Below, piece after piece: positions 26,293 to 34,955 of a stretch of DNA of 64,000 nt. Under the pieces are notes generated by a model, which ran no database searches, was not told where the DNA came from, and saw only the letters and a program-made list of their open reading frames with translations. Origin of the DNA: PFJX01 sp031426735 (GTDB lineage Bacteria > Pseudomonadota > Gammaproteobacteria > Burkholderiales > Thiobacillaceae); contig JASJPK010000034.1 of the NCBI GenBank assembly GCA_031426735.1, positions 1-64,000 on the forward strand, written 5' to 3'. A program made the translations under genes and the position numbers. The first letter of the stretch is position 1; each line of letters starts with the position of its first letter.

Positions 26293-27315
26293 ATGCCCGA
26301 TGCACCCGCCTCTCCCCCCGAACGATCACCCCTGAAAGTGTTGCTCACTTTCGATATCGAAGTCTGGTGCAAACGCTGGCGCGATCTCGACAACGGCTTT
26401 CCGCGTGCATTCCAGCGCTATGTCTACGGCAAACACCGCGGAGCCAACTACGCGCTGCCGAAAACACTCGAAATCATGGAGAAACACGCGATTCGCGGCG
26501 TGTTCTTCGTCGAACCGCTATTTGCCACCCGTTTCGGCATCGAACCGCTGGCGGAGATTGTCGAACTGATCCGCGCCGCAGGCCAGGAAGTGCAGATGCA
26601 CATGCACCCGGAATGGGTCAACGAGGCCCGACCGGCGTTGTTTGAGGTAACGCGGAAAATCCCCAACATGAGCGCGCTTTCCAGGGCAGATCAATCCTTG
26701 CTGATCGCCAGCGGGATACAACTCTTGAAAGAAGCGGGGGTTGAACACGTCAGCGCTTTCCGCGCCGGCGGCTTCGAATCGAATCGGGACACCCTGCTCG
26801 CCTTGGCGGACAACGGAATCATTTACGACAGCAGCCTGAACATGCATTGCCGTAACACCGGCATGGGACTGACGCCGTCCGAACGGACGTCTCGCAGCCA
26901 ACCCATCGGTCCGATCATGGAATTCCCGCTCTCAGTATTTCGCAATGCAGCGGGCAAATTGCGGCATTTCCAGATCGGTTCCTGTTCCCTCTCAGAATTG
27001 ACCTGGGGGCTACGCGCGGCGCATCAGGCTGGCTGGCACTATTTCAATGTCCTGTCTCACAACTTCGAGACATTGATCGTCAAGACATCCCGCCCGGACC
27101 ATGTCGTGATCGGACGTTTCGACGGTTTTTGCCGCCACCTCTCACAACACCGCGACATCTATCCCACAATCAATTTTTCGCATGGACCATTCGAAACAGA
27201 ACCGGCAGGCTTGCCGGAAATCGTGGCTCCGGCATGGGCGAATGCCCATCGTTTTCTCGAACAGGTCTATCGCAAAGGTTGGGAAGTTGTCGGCGGCAGG
27301 CTGTTTCCTTACTGA
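26293..27315 (+). CDS. Polysaccharide deacetylase-like (NodB-fold) protein
   Basis: A 340-residue protein with a NodB-like barrel: the metal/catalytic Asp lies in LLTFDIEVWCKRW, and QMHMHPEWVN replaces the classical HxxxH motif, while AFRAGGFESN and YDSSLNMH mark later strands. No signal peptide is visible, so it may act in the cytoplasm, unlike the XrtA deacetylase at 52715-53581. ATG 26293 starts 57 bp after the ligase stop, and the ribosome site is weak. The altered motif means deacetylase activity is not assured. Confidence 0.72.
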   Translation: MPDAPASPPERSPLKVLLTFDIEVWCKRWRDLDNGFPRAFQRYVYGKHRGANYALPKTLEIMEKHAIRGVFFVEPLFATRFGIEPLAEIVELIRAAGQEVQMHMHPEWVNEARPALFEVTRKIPNMSALSRADQSLLIASGIQLLKEAGVEHVSAFRAGGFESNRDTLLALADNGIIYDSSLNMHCRNTGMGLTPSERTSRSQPIGPIMEFPLSVFRNAAGKLRHFQIGSCSLSELTWGLRAAHQAGWHYFNVLSHNFETLIVKTSRPDHVVIGRFDGFCRHLSQHRDIYPTINFSHGPFETEPAGLPEIVAPAWANAHRFLEQVYRKGWEVVGGRLFPY

Positions 27316-27398
27316 ATCATCGCCGCGTTTCCCTCGAGCCCAACCGCCAACCGATACCCCGCTCGACTACGCTGATAAAATTAATCCGAGGAGGAATC

Positions 27399-27905
27399 AT
27401 GTTCAATCGCACACTGCTGCTGTGTCTGCTGTTCGCCGCGCCGTTACATGCCGGCGAGGTATACCGTTGGGTCGACCATGGCGGCGGCGTCCATTATTCC
27501 GACCAGCCGCCACCGCCCTCGGCCAAACAGGGCAAAACCATCAAGGCCAAGGGCAACGTCGTTGAAGTGGACAAGGAATCCTTTGATACAAAACTTGCCC
27601 GCGCAAACAATCCCGTCACCCTCTATTCCACCCAATGCGGCCCCATATGCGATCAAGCGCAGGAACACCTGAAGCAACGCGGCATTCCTTTCACACTCAA
27701 AGACCCATCGTCAGTGCTCGAGTATGCGGTAGAACTGAAAAAGCTGACCGGCGTGGTTGAAGTCCCTGTCCTGGTGGCCGGAAAAGCACACCGTAAAGGT
27801 TTTGAAGCGACTGGCTGGAACGAACTGCTCGATCAGGCCGGCTATCCGAAAAGCCCGCTGATTCCGAGTAAACCCGTCGCCCCATCTCCAAGCACATCCC
27901 GCTAA
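27399..27905 (+). CDS. Periplasmic DUF4124-glutaredoxin-like protein
   Basis: A 168-residue protein with a signal peptide (MFNRTLLLCLLFAAPLHAG), a DUF4124 domain (EVYRWVDHGGGVHYSDQPPP) and a thioredoxin-fold glutaredoxin-like domain from about residue 60. Its active site reads STQCGPICDQA, i.e. C-x3-C instead of the usual CxxC; the cis-proline is in VVEVPVLV. A very strong ribosome site (GAGGAGGAA) precedes ATG 27399. Such fusions are widespread in betaproteobacteria but have no assigned role. It is placed in an EPS block between the NodB-like and amidotransferase genes. Confidence 0.82.
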   Translation: MFNRTLLLCLLFAAPLHAGEVYRWVDHGGGVHYSDQPPPPSAKQGKTIKAKGNVVEVDKESFDTKLARANNPVTLYSTQCGPICDQAQEHLKQRGIPFTLKDPSSVLEYAVELKKLTGVVEVPVLVAGKAHRKGFEATGWNELLDQAGYPKSPLIPSKPVAPSPSTSR

Positions 27906-27920
27906 TTCCCTGGAGCACAC

Positions 27921-29714
27921 ATGCATCGTTTGGCTGGCTGGATCGGACACGGCGCGGAAGACGCCGCGCAAACGCTGGAAAAAATGCTTGCGCGCTGCAG
28001 TGTCGCGCGCCCCGCTTACACACACAGCGACAACACCTCGGGAATGGCAGCCAGTCTGCCGCTTGCCCGGCAAGACCATCTGGCTGCCTGCATTGTCGGC
28101 CGCCCTGCATTTTCCACGCCGGAATTGCGCGCGCTGACCCCGGCCGCCGCACTGCTGGAACTTTGGCGCAAACATGGCCGGGAAGCCCCTGCGCATATTC
28201 ACGGCAACTTCGCCCTGGCGGTAGTCGATAGTCAGGATCGAAGCGTATTTCTCGCCCTGGATCGAATCGGTGCAGAGAAGTTGGCCTTTGCCTCCAGTCC
28301 GCGCGGACTGGTTTTTTCCAGTCAGGCCGACATGACTGCGGCGCACCCCGGCGTGGGCGATACGCTCGACCCGCAGGGCATATTCAATTTCTTGTATTTC
28401 TATCAGGTCCCTGCGCCAGGCAGCATTTTCCGCGGAGTGGAAAAACTTCTGCCCGCGCAATGGGCGCACTGGCGCAATGGCGAACTGAGCCGCGGTTTTT
28501 ATTGGGCCATGCACTATCGTGATGAGCCGCGTAATGATTTCGACGCGCAATCCACGCGCTTCCACGCACTGTTGCGTGAGTCGGTAGCACGCGCCCGCGG
28601 CGACGACGAAGCGGCTGCTTTTCTTTCCGGCGGCACCGACAGTTCGACGGTCAGCGGCGTAATGAAAGAGCTCACCGGCAAGACACGAACCTATTCCATC
28701 GGCTTCGAGGCGGATGGGTTCGACGAAATGGAATATGCGCGTCTCGCTGCCAAGCGTTTCGGACTCGACATGCGTGAGTACTATCTGAAACCTGCAGATA
28801 TTCTTGAAACCATTCCGCTGATCGCCACGCATTACGACGAACCGTTCGCCAACGAATCCGCCGTACCAACCTATTTCTGCGCCAAACTGGCCGCCGCGGA
28901 TGGATTCAAGGTCATGCTTTCAGGCGATGGCGGCGACGAAATATTTGGCGGCAATGCGCGCTACGCCAAACAAAAAGTGTTCGAGTCCTATCATCAGTTG
29001 CCAACAATGCTGCGCAAGGGACTGATTGAACCCGTTGCCGCCCTGCCCGGTCTGGGCATGCTGCCGCCGACCCGCAAACTGCAAAGCTATTTGCGCCAGG
29101 CCAATGTCCTGCTACCTGAACGGATGGAGGCCTACAACTTCATCTATCGGCAGCCGCTGCCGGAAATGTTCACAACTGAGTTCCTCAAGCAAATCGATGC
29201 TCAGGAGCCCAGCGCACTACTGAAAGAGGTGTACGACCGCGCCGATTCGAGTTCCTATATCAACCGAATGCTGCATCTGGACATCAAGTTCACGCTGGCC
29301 GACAACGATCTGCGCAAGGTCGGCGGCATGACCGAGGCCGCCGGCATCGATGTGCGTTATCCGCTGCTGGACGACGCGATGATGGATTTTTCCTGTGAGG
29401 TGCCGCCGGACTGGAAGGTAAAAGGGCAATACCTGCGCTGGTTCTTCAAAACCGCACTGAAGGGTTTTCTGCCTGACGAAATCATCAACAAAAGCAAGCA
29501 TGGTTTCGGCCTGCCTTTCGGTGTCTGGGCGAAGGATTACGCTCCCCTGCGCGAACGCATCGAGGCGCGCATGGAGAGCTTCAAGCAACGCGACATTCTC
29601 AACCCGGCCTATGTCGACCATATCCGGAATGAGCATATGTCGGGCCACGCAACCTACTTCGGCAAGATGGTCTGGGTCATCCTGACCTTGGAGGAGTGGC
29701 TGGCCGCGCGGTGA
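27921..29714 (+). CDS. Asparagine synthase-like amidotransferase lacking the glutaminase cysteine
   Basis: A 597-residue class II amidotransferase/asparagine synthetase homologue. The C-terminal synthetase domain is intact: AAFLSGGTDSSTVSG (near residue 236), MLSGDGGDEIFGG and GIDVRYPLLDDAMMDF. The N-terminal glutaminase domain keeps its fold (HIHGNFALAVVDSQDRSVFL) but begins MHRLAGWIG, so the catalytic Cys2 required for glutamine hydrolysis is missing. It may use free ammonia, another amine, or a separate partner. It starts 15 bp after the glutaredoxin-like gene, and its 3' end overlaps the convergent ligase gene by 38 bp. Confidence 0.88.
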   Translation: MHRLAGWIGHGAEDAAQTLEKMLARCSVARPAYTHSDNTSGMAASLPLARQDHLAACIVGRPAFSTPELRALTPAAALLELWRKHGREAPAHIHGNFALAVVDSQDRSVFLALDRIGAEKLAFASSPRGLVFSSQADMTAAHPGVGDTLDPQGIFNFLYFYQVPAPGSIFRGVEKLLPAQWAHWRNGELSRGFYWAMHYRDEPRNDFDAQSTRFHALLRESVARARGDDEAAAFLSGGTDSSTVSGVMKELTGKTRTYSIGFEADGFDEMEYARLAAKRFGLDMREYYLKPADILETIPLIATHYDEPFANESAVPTYFCAKLAAADGFKVMLSGDGGDEIFGGNARYAKQKVFESYHQLPTMLRKGLIEPVAALPGLGMLPPTRKLQSYLRQANVLLPERMEAYNFIYRQPLPEMFTTEFLKQIDAQEPSALLKEVYDRADSSSYINRMLHLDIKFTLADNDLRKVGGMTEAAGIDVRYPLLDDAMMDFSCEVPPDWKVKGQYLRWFFKTALKGFLPDEIINKSKHGFGLPFGVWAKDYAPLRERIEARMESFKQRDILNPAYVDHIRNEHMSGHATYFGKMVWVILTLEEWLAAR

Positions 29715-31011
29715 AACGCCGCGGGCTCATGCGCGAGGGCCTCACTTCAACCGCACGTTCGGCGACGACTTCAGGCTCCTTCAATGCACGTCCCACAAGG
29801 TCACCCAGAACCACGACAACGGCGACCAGGTGATATACATAATCAAAGTAGCATTGACCCAGGAACGCACCGGCGCTGGTATACCCGATGATGGTGGCCT
29901 GAATCATGGCGGCCAGATCGTTAGCCCACTTCAAGTCGGCGCGTTTCCTGGTATTGCGCATGATGTTGCTGCACTTTTTCCAGGTCAGCCCGAGCAGCAG
30001 CAGGAATAAAGCCAAACCGATATAGCCGTGTTCGCCCAGCATCTTGAAGTAGATGCTGTGCGCATCAAACACCCATTCCGGCCTTTCTGCATATTGTTCG
30101 TAGACCGACTTGCGGTACATATTGAAGCCGCCGCCGGTCAACCTGTCGTTGGCGACGCTGGCCGATAATTTCCAGGCATTGATCCGCTGCATGGCGGAGC
30201 CGTCTTCTTCGTAGGTCTGGATCGTGTCCATACGCGAGTACCAGGACTGCGGCATCAGCGGCACGATGATCGCCACGGCGACAAGGATGAGCAAACCCGT
30301 GGTCATCTTGTTGCGGCTCTTGAGCCAGAAGACAAAGCCCATCGCGACCAGGCCGATCAATGCGCCGCGCGACTGGCTTCCGACGACGGCCACAGTACAG
30401 AGCAGAATAGCCACGCCAAGGCCGCGTTTCACCCATTTGTTCGTTTCGTTGAGATGCAGATAGCGCACCAGGGGAATGGTCATGATGAGCGCCAGCGCCA
30501 GTTCGTTGTTGCCCTCGATGAACGAACCGGACGGCCCGACAACATGGCTGCCGCCCCCGGTCAGGATGGTGAAGATACCGCCTTTGACCCCATAGAACCC
30601 CAATGACAGGACAATGACCCAGATGAACATGTGCACCTTCTCGCGCGAAGTCAGCACCAGCAGGGTCAGTAGGGTCAGAATCTGAATTTTCAGAACAGTG
30701 ATGTACTTTTCGTAAGCAATGTCGGGAAACAATGCAAAGATGGTGCTCACCCCCATCCACAGGATCAGCAAAATCAAAACAAAAATTTCCGCGCTCCAGA
30801 CCATGCGCTTCTTTTCCTTCGACATCACCATCCCGATCAGGGTGCAGATGGCGATGATCTGGGCAAACGGCATGCTGAAAGCGAACCCGTAAGTCAGTCG
30901 ATGCGGGTTCATGTAGCCGATCCAGGCGGACAGGTATACGCCCCAATGCACCCGTGAGAACACGTAAGGCAGCAAACCGAAAACCACTGCTGTGACCAGT
31001 AAATCCCGCAT
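29677..31011 (-). CDS. Putative O-glycosylation ligase, exosortase A system-associated (Wzy/WaaL-like)
   Basis: A 444-residue polytopic membrane protein of the TIGR03097 type, starting at ATG 31011 with GGAG six bases upstream. Typical features are LLPYVFSRVHWGVYLSAWIGYMNPHR near the N-terminus (long run shortened here: PYVFSRVHWG then YMNPHR), GGSHVVGPSGSFIEGNNELA and SQSRGALIGL in the middle. The family resembles O-antigen ligases and polymerases and is proposed to glycosylate PEP-CTERM proteins or polymerise the EPS. The gene lies downstream of the sulfotransferase gene and overlaps the convergent amidotransferase at its 3' end. Confidence 0.9.
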   Translation of the reverse strand: MRDLLVTAVVFGLLPYVFSRVHWGVYLSAWIGYMNPHRLTYGFAFSMPFAQIIAICTLIGMVMSKEKKRMVWSAEIFVLILLILWMGVSTIFALFPDIAYEKYITVLKIQILTLLTLLVLTSREKVHMFIWVIVLSLGFYGVKGGIFTILTGGGSHVVGPSGSFIEGNNELALALIMTIPLVRYLHLNETNKWVKRGLGVAILLCTVAVVGSQSRGALIGLVAMGFVFWLKSRNKMTTGLLILVAVAIIVPLMPQSWYSRMDTIQTYEEDGSAMQRINAWKLSASVANDRLTGGGFNMYRKSVYEQYAERPEWVFDAHSIYFKMLGEHGYIGLALFLLLLGLTWKKCSNIMRNTRKRADLKWANDLAAMIQATIIGYTSAGAFLGQCYFDYVYHLVAVVVVLGDLVGRALKEPEVVAERAVEVRPSRMSPRRFTARPATPPRSG

Positions 31012-31076
31012 CAAACACTCCAGCCGGTATCTGTCATATTCCGTCCACGATTAGACCTGCAATAGCACCCTACAGG

Positions 31077-32054
31077 CTAGGACTGCCCGGAATACCACGC
31101 ACCTGCACGGAAACCGGAAGCCAGAAACTGAATCTGCCGGACATCCTCGGGTGAGAGTTCCTTGCGCCACTTCCAGGCTGCTTCCATCGGATTCTTGAAT
31201 ACGCTGTAGTACTCGCTATTCGTATGGCTGGTGCTACTGGAAATAAAAGATTCTGTTTCCGGTGCCCATGTCAGTTGGCAATGCTGGAAGGTGCGCCGGG
31301 TTTCCTCCATCGGGCGCTCGCAAAAATCCTCATACCTAACCGCCATCACGTTTTGCAGCCCTTCCGTCTCGGCCAGGACATGTTCGTAGTACAGCGACCA
31401 TTTGAGCGCCAACCGCTCTACCGCCGTCATCCGTTTGATCGCGGGCAAATCCAGATTGCGCTCTTTCGCTTGCGGGAGATTGGCCAGCATTGCAAAAACA
31501 CCCCAATCCTCGCTCGACGGGGTACCGCCTTCAAATTTCCGCTTGGATTCGCCCCTCAGTACGGAAGCCACGTAACCGCAAGGGTGACGAAAAATGATGA
31601 CGCAACGCGCATCCGGCCGGACACGCGCCAGCATGCCCAAACGCCCGAGCGACTCGATGGACTTCCAGACCAGCGTGTAGTCGCTCCGTTTGGACAGATC
31701 GACCACATCCGGCACGGCAAACGAGCCAAACGCCCTTGAGGCGACCTTCATGCCGAACACAATGCCTTTGCGCAGTGCCAACGCAGGCGCGGAATAGTAG
31801 TTTTTCGCAAAAATAGGCAACGATGCAGAAACTTTCTCATCGCGGATCGCCGGCAAATGACCCAGATATTGGTTCACGAAAGACAGATATCCGTCATTCC
31901 CGGCGCCGCTGACAAAAAGCGGAAGCGTGTCGAACGTCCCCCTGCTGTCGGGCTCGTGGCGATACAGCGTATCCGGATGGCTATCGAAGATCTTTCCCAG
32001 CCACGTGGTTCCACTTCTAGGCATGCCAAAAAGAAGTATCAAAGGTGGTTGCAT
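31077..32054 (-). CDS. Sulfotransferase family protein (second)
   Basis: A 325-residue sulfotransferase. The 5'-phosphosulfate-binding loop is LLFGMPRSGTTWLGKIF, and the 3'-phosphate block is CVIIFRHPCGYVASVLRG. The C-terminal end WKWRKELSPEDVRQIQF matches the typical closing motif of PAPS-dependent enzymes. ATG 32054 fits the fold; an in-frame start at 32108 adds 18 unstructured residues. It is the first gene of a two-gene block with the O-ligase, which suggests sulfation of the glycan handled by that ligase. The acceptor is unknown. Confidence 0.85.
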   Translation of the reverse strand: MQPPLILLFGMPRSGTTWLGKIFDSHPDTLYRHEPDSRGTFDTLPLFVSGAGNDGYLSFVNQYLGHLPAIRDEKVSASLPIFAKNYYSAPALALRKGIVFGMKVASRAFGSFAVPDVVDLSKRSDYTLVWKSIESLGRLGMLARVRPDARCVIIFRHPCGYVASVLRGESKRKFEGGTPSSEDWGVFAMLANLPQAKERNLDLPAIKRMTAVERLALKWSLYYEHVLAETEGLQNVMAVRYEDFCERPMEETRRTFQHCQLTWAPETESFISSSTSHTNSEYYSVFKNPMEAAWKWRKELSPEDVRQIQFLASGFRAGAWYSGQS

Positions 32055-32247
32055 GTCAGGGCTTTCTTTCTGCAGGGAGGCAGCCTGGCTGCCGGTAGCT
32101 CCGGGCATGGAATGAAACGGAGCGAACTGTTCAATCTAGATATCTCAGGGATGGCCGAAATTATGACATCGCAAACGGATGCTCAGTGTGGTTCAAAGCT
32201 TCCGATTAACCGAACACCGCTCTGAGTTAACATGCCGCGCAATTGAT

Positions 32248-32265
32248 CGACATGTGGTCGACATG
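32248..32265. promoter_or_regulatory. Tandem 7-bp direct repeat in a divergent promoter region
   Basis: CGACATG occurs at 32248-32254 and again at 32259-32265, exactly 11 bp apart (one helical turn), in the gap between the divergent sulfotransferase and MBOAT genes. This spacing is common for response-regulator binding sites. The repeat is short, so the call is weak. Confidence 0.22.
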
Positions 32266-32318
32266 CTTGACGACCGTCGAAACGATGGCCCACCAGCTGC
32301 GAGCTTCATTTCACAGAT

Positions 32319-33830
32319 ATGCTGTTCAACTCCTACGAATTCGTTCTCGTCTTCCTGCCCCTGGCGCTGGCCGGTTTCTACGCCTTTTCCCTGTTCGGCT
32401 GGATACGCGCCGCCGCGGCATGGCTCGGCCTGGCTTCAGTGCTGTTCTACAGTTACTGGACGCCTGAATTCGTCCTTCTGCTACTCGGCTCGATTGTCTT
32501 CAACTACCTTGCCGGCCGCCGCATCGCGAACCAGGTGATCAACGGCCATCCGGTACCGGCCAAGCTGTCGATGGGCTTCGCAGTGGCTGCCAACCTGGCC
32601 TTGCTGGCTTACTACAAGTACGCAAATTTCTTTATCGATAGCGCCAACGGACTGACCGGTATCGGCCTGCCGGACCTGGACATCATCCTGCCGATCGGGA
32701 TTTCGTTCTTCACCTTCACCCAGATCGCCTTCCTGGTGGACTGCTGGGAAGGCAAGGTGAAAGAGTCCAACCCAGTGCATTACCTGCTGTTCGTCACCTA
32801 CTTCCCGCATCTGATCGCCGGCCCGGTGCTGCATCATGCCGAGATGATGCCGCAGTTCGGCTGTCGCTCGACCTATCGCTGGGTGCCCCGCAATGTCGCC
32901 ATCGGCCTGGCTTTTTTCGTCATGGGATTATTCAAGAAGGTCGTGCTTGCCGACGGCATCCAGCCCTATGTCGGGCCGGTATTCGATGCCGGCCCGGCAC
33001 CGGATTTCTTCACCGCGTGGGGCGCAGCGTTGGCTTACACCCTGCAACTCTATTTCGATTTCTCCGGCTATTCCGACATGGCCATCGGCCTGTCGAAGAT
33101 GTTCAACGTCGACCTGCCGCTGAACTTCAACTCACCCTACAAGGCGACCAACATCAGCGATTTCTGGCGGCGCTGGCATATGACGCTATCCCGCTTCCTG
33201 CGCGATTACCTCTATATCCGCCTCGGCGGCAACCGCAAAGGCGGCGCCAGACGCTACCTCAACCTGATGGCGACCATGCTGCTTGGCGGCCTCTGGCACG
33301 GCGCCGGCTGGACATTCGTTGTATGGGGCGGGCTGCACGGCCTGTATCTGGTCATCAACCATGCCTGGCAAAAGCTACGCGCCAGCATGCCGGCGGCGTG
33401 GAATCTACTGCCCGGACCCATGGAGAAGTTTTTATCGACCTTGCTGACCTTTCTTGTCGTGGTTATTGCATGGGTCTTCTTCCGCGCGACCAACTTCGCC
33501 GATGCAACCCGCGTCTTGTCCGGCATGCTGGGTTTCAACGGTAGCGGACTGGCGGCAATGGCCTGGCACGGCGGCATATCCGCCTTGTCGCCCGAAGCCA
33601 TCCGGCAACTGGTCTGGACAATGGTGCTGCTCACGTTGATCTGGGGATTCCCGAACTCGCAACAATTACTGGCGAAGTTCTCCGCGCCAAAGATGGCCCC
33701 TATCGGTGCAGCCGGCCGCAGCCCGTTCCTGGTCTGGACATGGCTCGGAGCCGGCACGGTCTGCGTGCTGTTTGCCCTGATGATCAATGGCAGCCGCGCA
33801 GTTTCCGAATTCATCTACTTCAATTTCTGA
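32319..33830 (+). CDS. MBOAT family O-acyltransferase (AlgI-like)
   Basis: A 503-residue membrane-bound O-acyltransferase with about ten membrane segments. The start MLFNSYEFVLVFLPLAL is the family standard. The active-site region is GGLWHGAGWTFVVWGGLHG, holding the conserved histidines at residues 327 and 340. It should pass acetyl groups across the membrane for O-acetylation of the extracellular polysaccharide, working with the SGNH protein encoded three bases downstream, as AlgI works with AlgJ/AlgX in alginate acetylation. The ribosome site before ATG 32319 is weak. Confidence 0.93.
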   Translation: MLFNSYEFVLVFLPLALAGFYAFSLFGWIRAAAAWLGLASVLFYSYWTPEFVLLLLGSIVFNYLAGRRIANQVINGHPVPAKLSMGFAVAANLALLAYYKYANFFIDSANGLTGIGLPDLDIILPIGISFFTFTQIAFLVDCWEGKVKESNPVHYLLFVTYFPHLIAGPVLHHAEMMPQFGCRSTYRWVPRNVAIGLAFFVMGLFKKVVLADGIQPYVGPVFDAGPAPDFFTAWGAALAYTLQLYFDFSGYSDMAIGLSKMFNVDLPLNFNSPYKATNISDFWRRWHMTLSRFLRDYLYIRLGGNRKGGARRYLNLMATMLLGGLWHGAGWTFVVWGGLHGLYLVINHAWQKLRASMPAAWNLLPGPMEKFLSTLLTFLVVVIAWVFFRATNFADATRVLSGMLGFNGSGLAAMAWHGGISALSPEAIRQLVWTMVLLTLIWGFPNSQQLLAKFSAPKMAPIGAAGRSPFLVWTWLGAGTVCVLFALMINGSRAVSEFIYFNF

Positions 33831-33833
33831 GTC

Positions 33834-34955
33834 ATGAAACGCGTACTCATCTCCCTTGCCGGCCTGTTCTTCGGGGTTCTGGCCGCCATAGCCGCGCTGG
33901 AAGCCGGACTCTCGGCGCTACCTGTCGCCAAGGGGCTGGTAAGGGTTTCCGACGAAAGCGAATGGCCGCTGCGCAACAACTGGCCAAACCAGCCTTACAC
34001 CTATTCCCAAGGCTGGGATTTCAACAATGTGCATCGAGGCAGAACCAATAATTACGGCCATCTGGCGCCGTTCGACTATCAGCCGGGCAGCCACCCGGTT
34101 GTGGTCATCGGAGACAGTTTCGTGCAATCCGAGATGAACGCGTATTCCGATTCGACCCAGGCGCAACTGGCAGTCCGCCTCGGAGAAGCCCAGCCGGTAT
34201 TCGGAATTGGCGCCAACGGTTTGTCGATTGCCGATTACCTGGTCGCCGCCAGTCAGGCGCGGCCTGCGTTCGCGCCGCGCGCCCTGGTCTTCGTGCTCAT
34301 CGACGGCGATATCAGTCAGAGCCTGACGCCGCGGCAGGGCTGGCATCATTTCAGACCGGAGCATGACGGGGCGGACAGCAAGGCGTGGCAACTCAAGTTC
34401 AAGCCGCAGGGGCTGCGCGACACCTTGCCCAACCGGATCCTCGCGATGTCCTCACTGTATCGCTACATCCGCACCAATCTGAGCTTCGAGACGCCCGACC
34501 TGGCGGCGCGCTTCAAAAACCACCATCCCGCGCACAAGAACACAAAGCGGGAGATGCCGGTCTTTTCAGGTGAGGAAACCGGGAAGCAGGCATCTGCCGC
34601 GAGGTTCTTCGTAGACAGCCTGCTCGAAAAATCCGGCGTGCAGCCCGCATGCATCGTCATGCTGCTGGATTCAGACCGCTTCGCCATGTATGGCGACCCG
34701 CCAGCACCCGCCAAGGACGCGCCCGCAGCGAAACGGGCTTTCAGCGATTACGCGACGAAAGCGGGGATCAACGTGGTCGATCTGGCACCGCGATTCGAGG
34801 CCGACTACCGGGCCCAGCAGGAAAAACTCGACCACTGGCCGCACGACAGACACTGGAATCGACGCGGCCATGCGGTTGCTGCAGACGCTGCGGCAACCGC
34901 CCTGGCGCAATGCCTCGGCGGCGCGCCGACGCGGGAAACTCAGGCCGTGCGCTGA
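33834..34955 (+). CDS. SGNH-hydrolase-like protein, partner of the MBOAT acyltransferase
   Basis: A 373-residue protein with an N-terminal signal anchor (VLISLAGLFFGVLAAIAAL) and a periplasmic SGNH domain. Block I is VVIGDSFVQSE (Ser95), and the Asp/His block is DRHWNRRGH (Asp338, His340), as in AlgJ/AlgX-type proteins that complete O-acetyl transfer. It starts three bases after the MBOAT stop (TGA gtc ATG), so the two are surely co-transcribed. Its last 16 bases overlap the convergent PaaK-like gene. Confidence 0.85.
   Translation: MKRVLISLAGLFFGVLAAIAALEAGLSALPVAKGLVRVSDESEWPLRNNWPNQPYTYSQGWDFNNVHRGRTNNYGHLAPFDYQPGSHPVVVIGDSFVQSEMNAYSDSTQAQLAVRLGEAQPVFGIGANGLSIADYLVAASQARPAFAPRALVFVLIDGDISQSLTPRQGWHHFRPEHDGADSKAWQLKFKPQGLRDTLPNRILAMSSLYRYIRTNLSFETPDLAARFKNHHPAHKNTKREMPVFSGEETGKQASAARFFVDSLLEKSGVQPACIVMLLDSDRFAMYGDPPAPAKDAPAAKRAFSDYATKAGINVVDLAPRFEADYRAQQEKLDHWPHDRHWNRRGHAVAADAAATALAQCLGGAPTRETQAVR

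Noticed and set aside
29677..29714. A frameshift or misannotated end where the amidotransferase and O-ligase genes overlap.
   Set aside because: Both proteins keep full length and family-typical ends; a 38-bp convergent overlap is acceptable.
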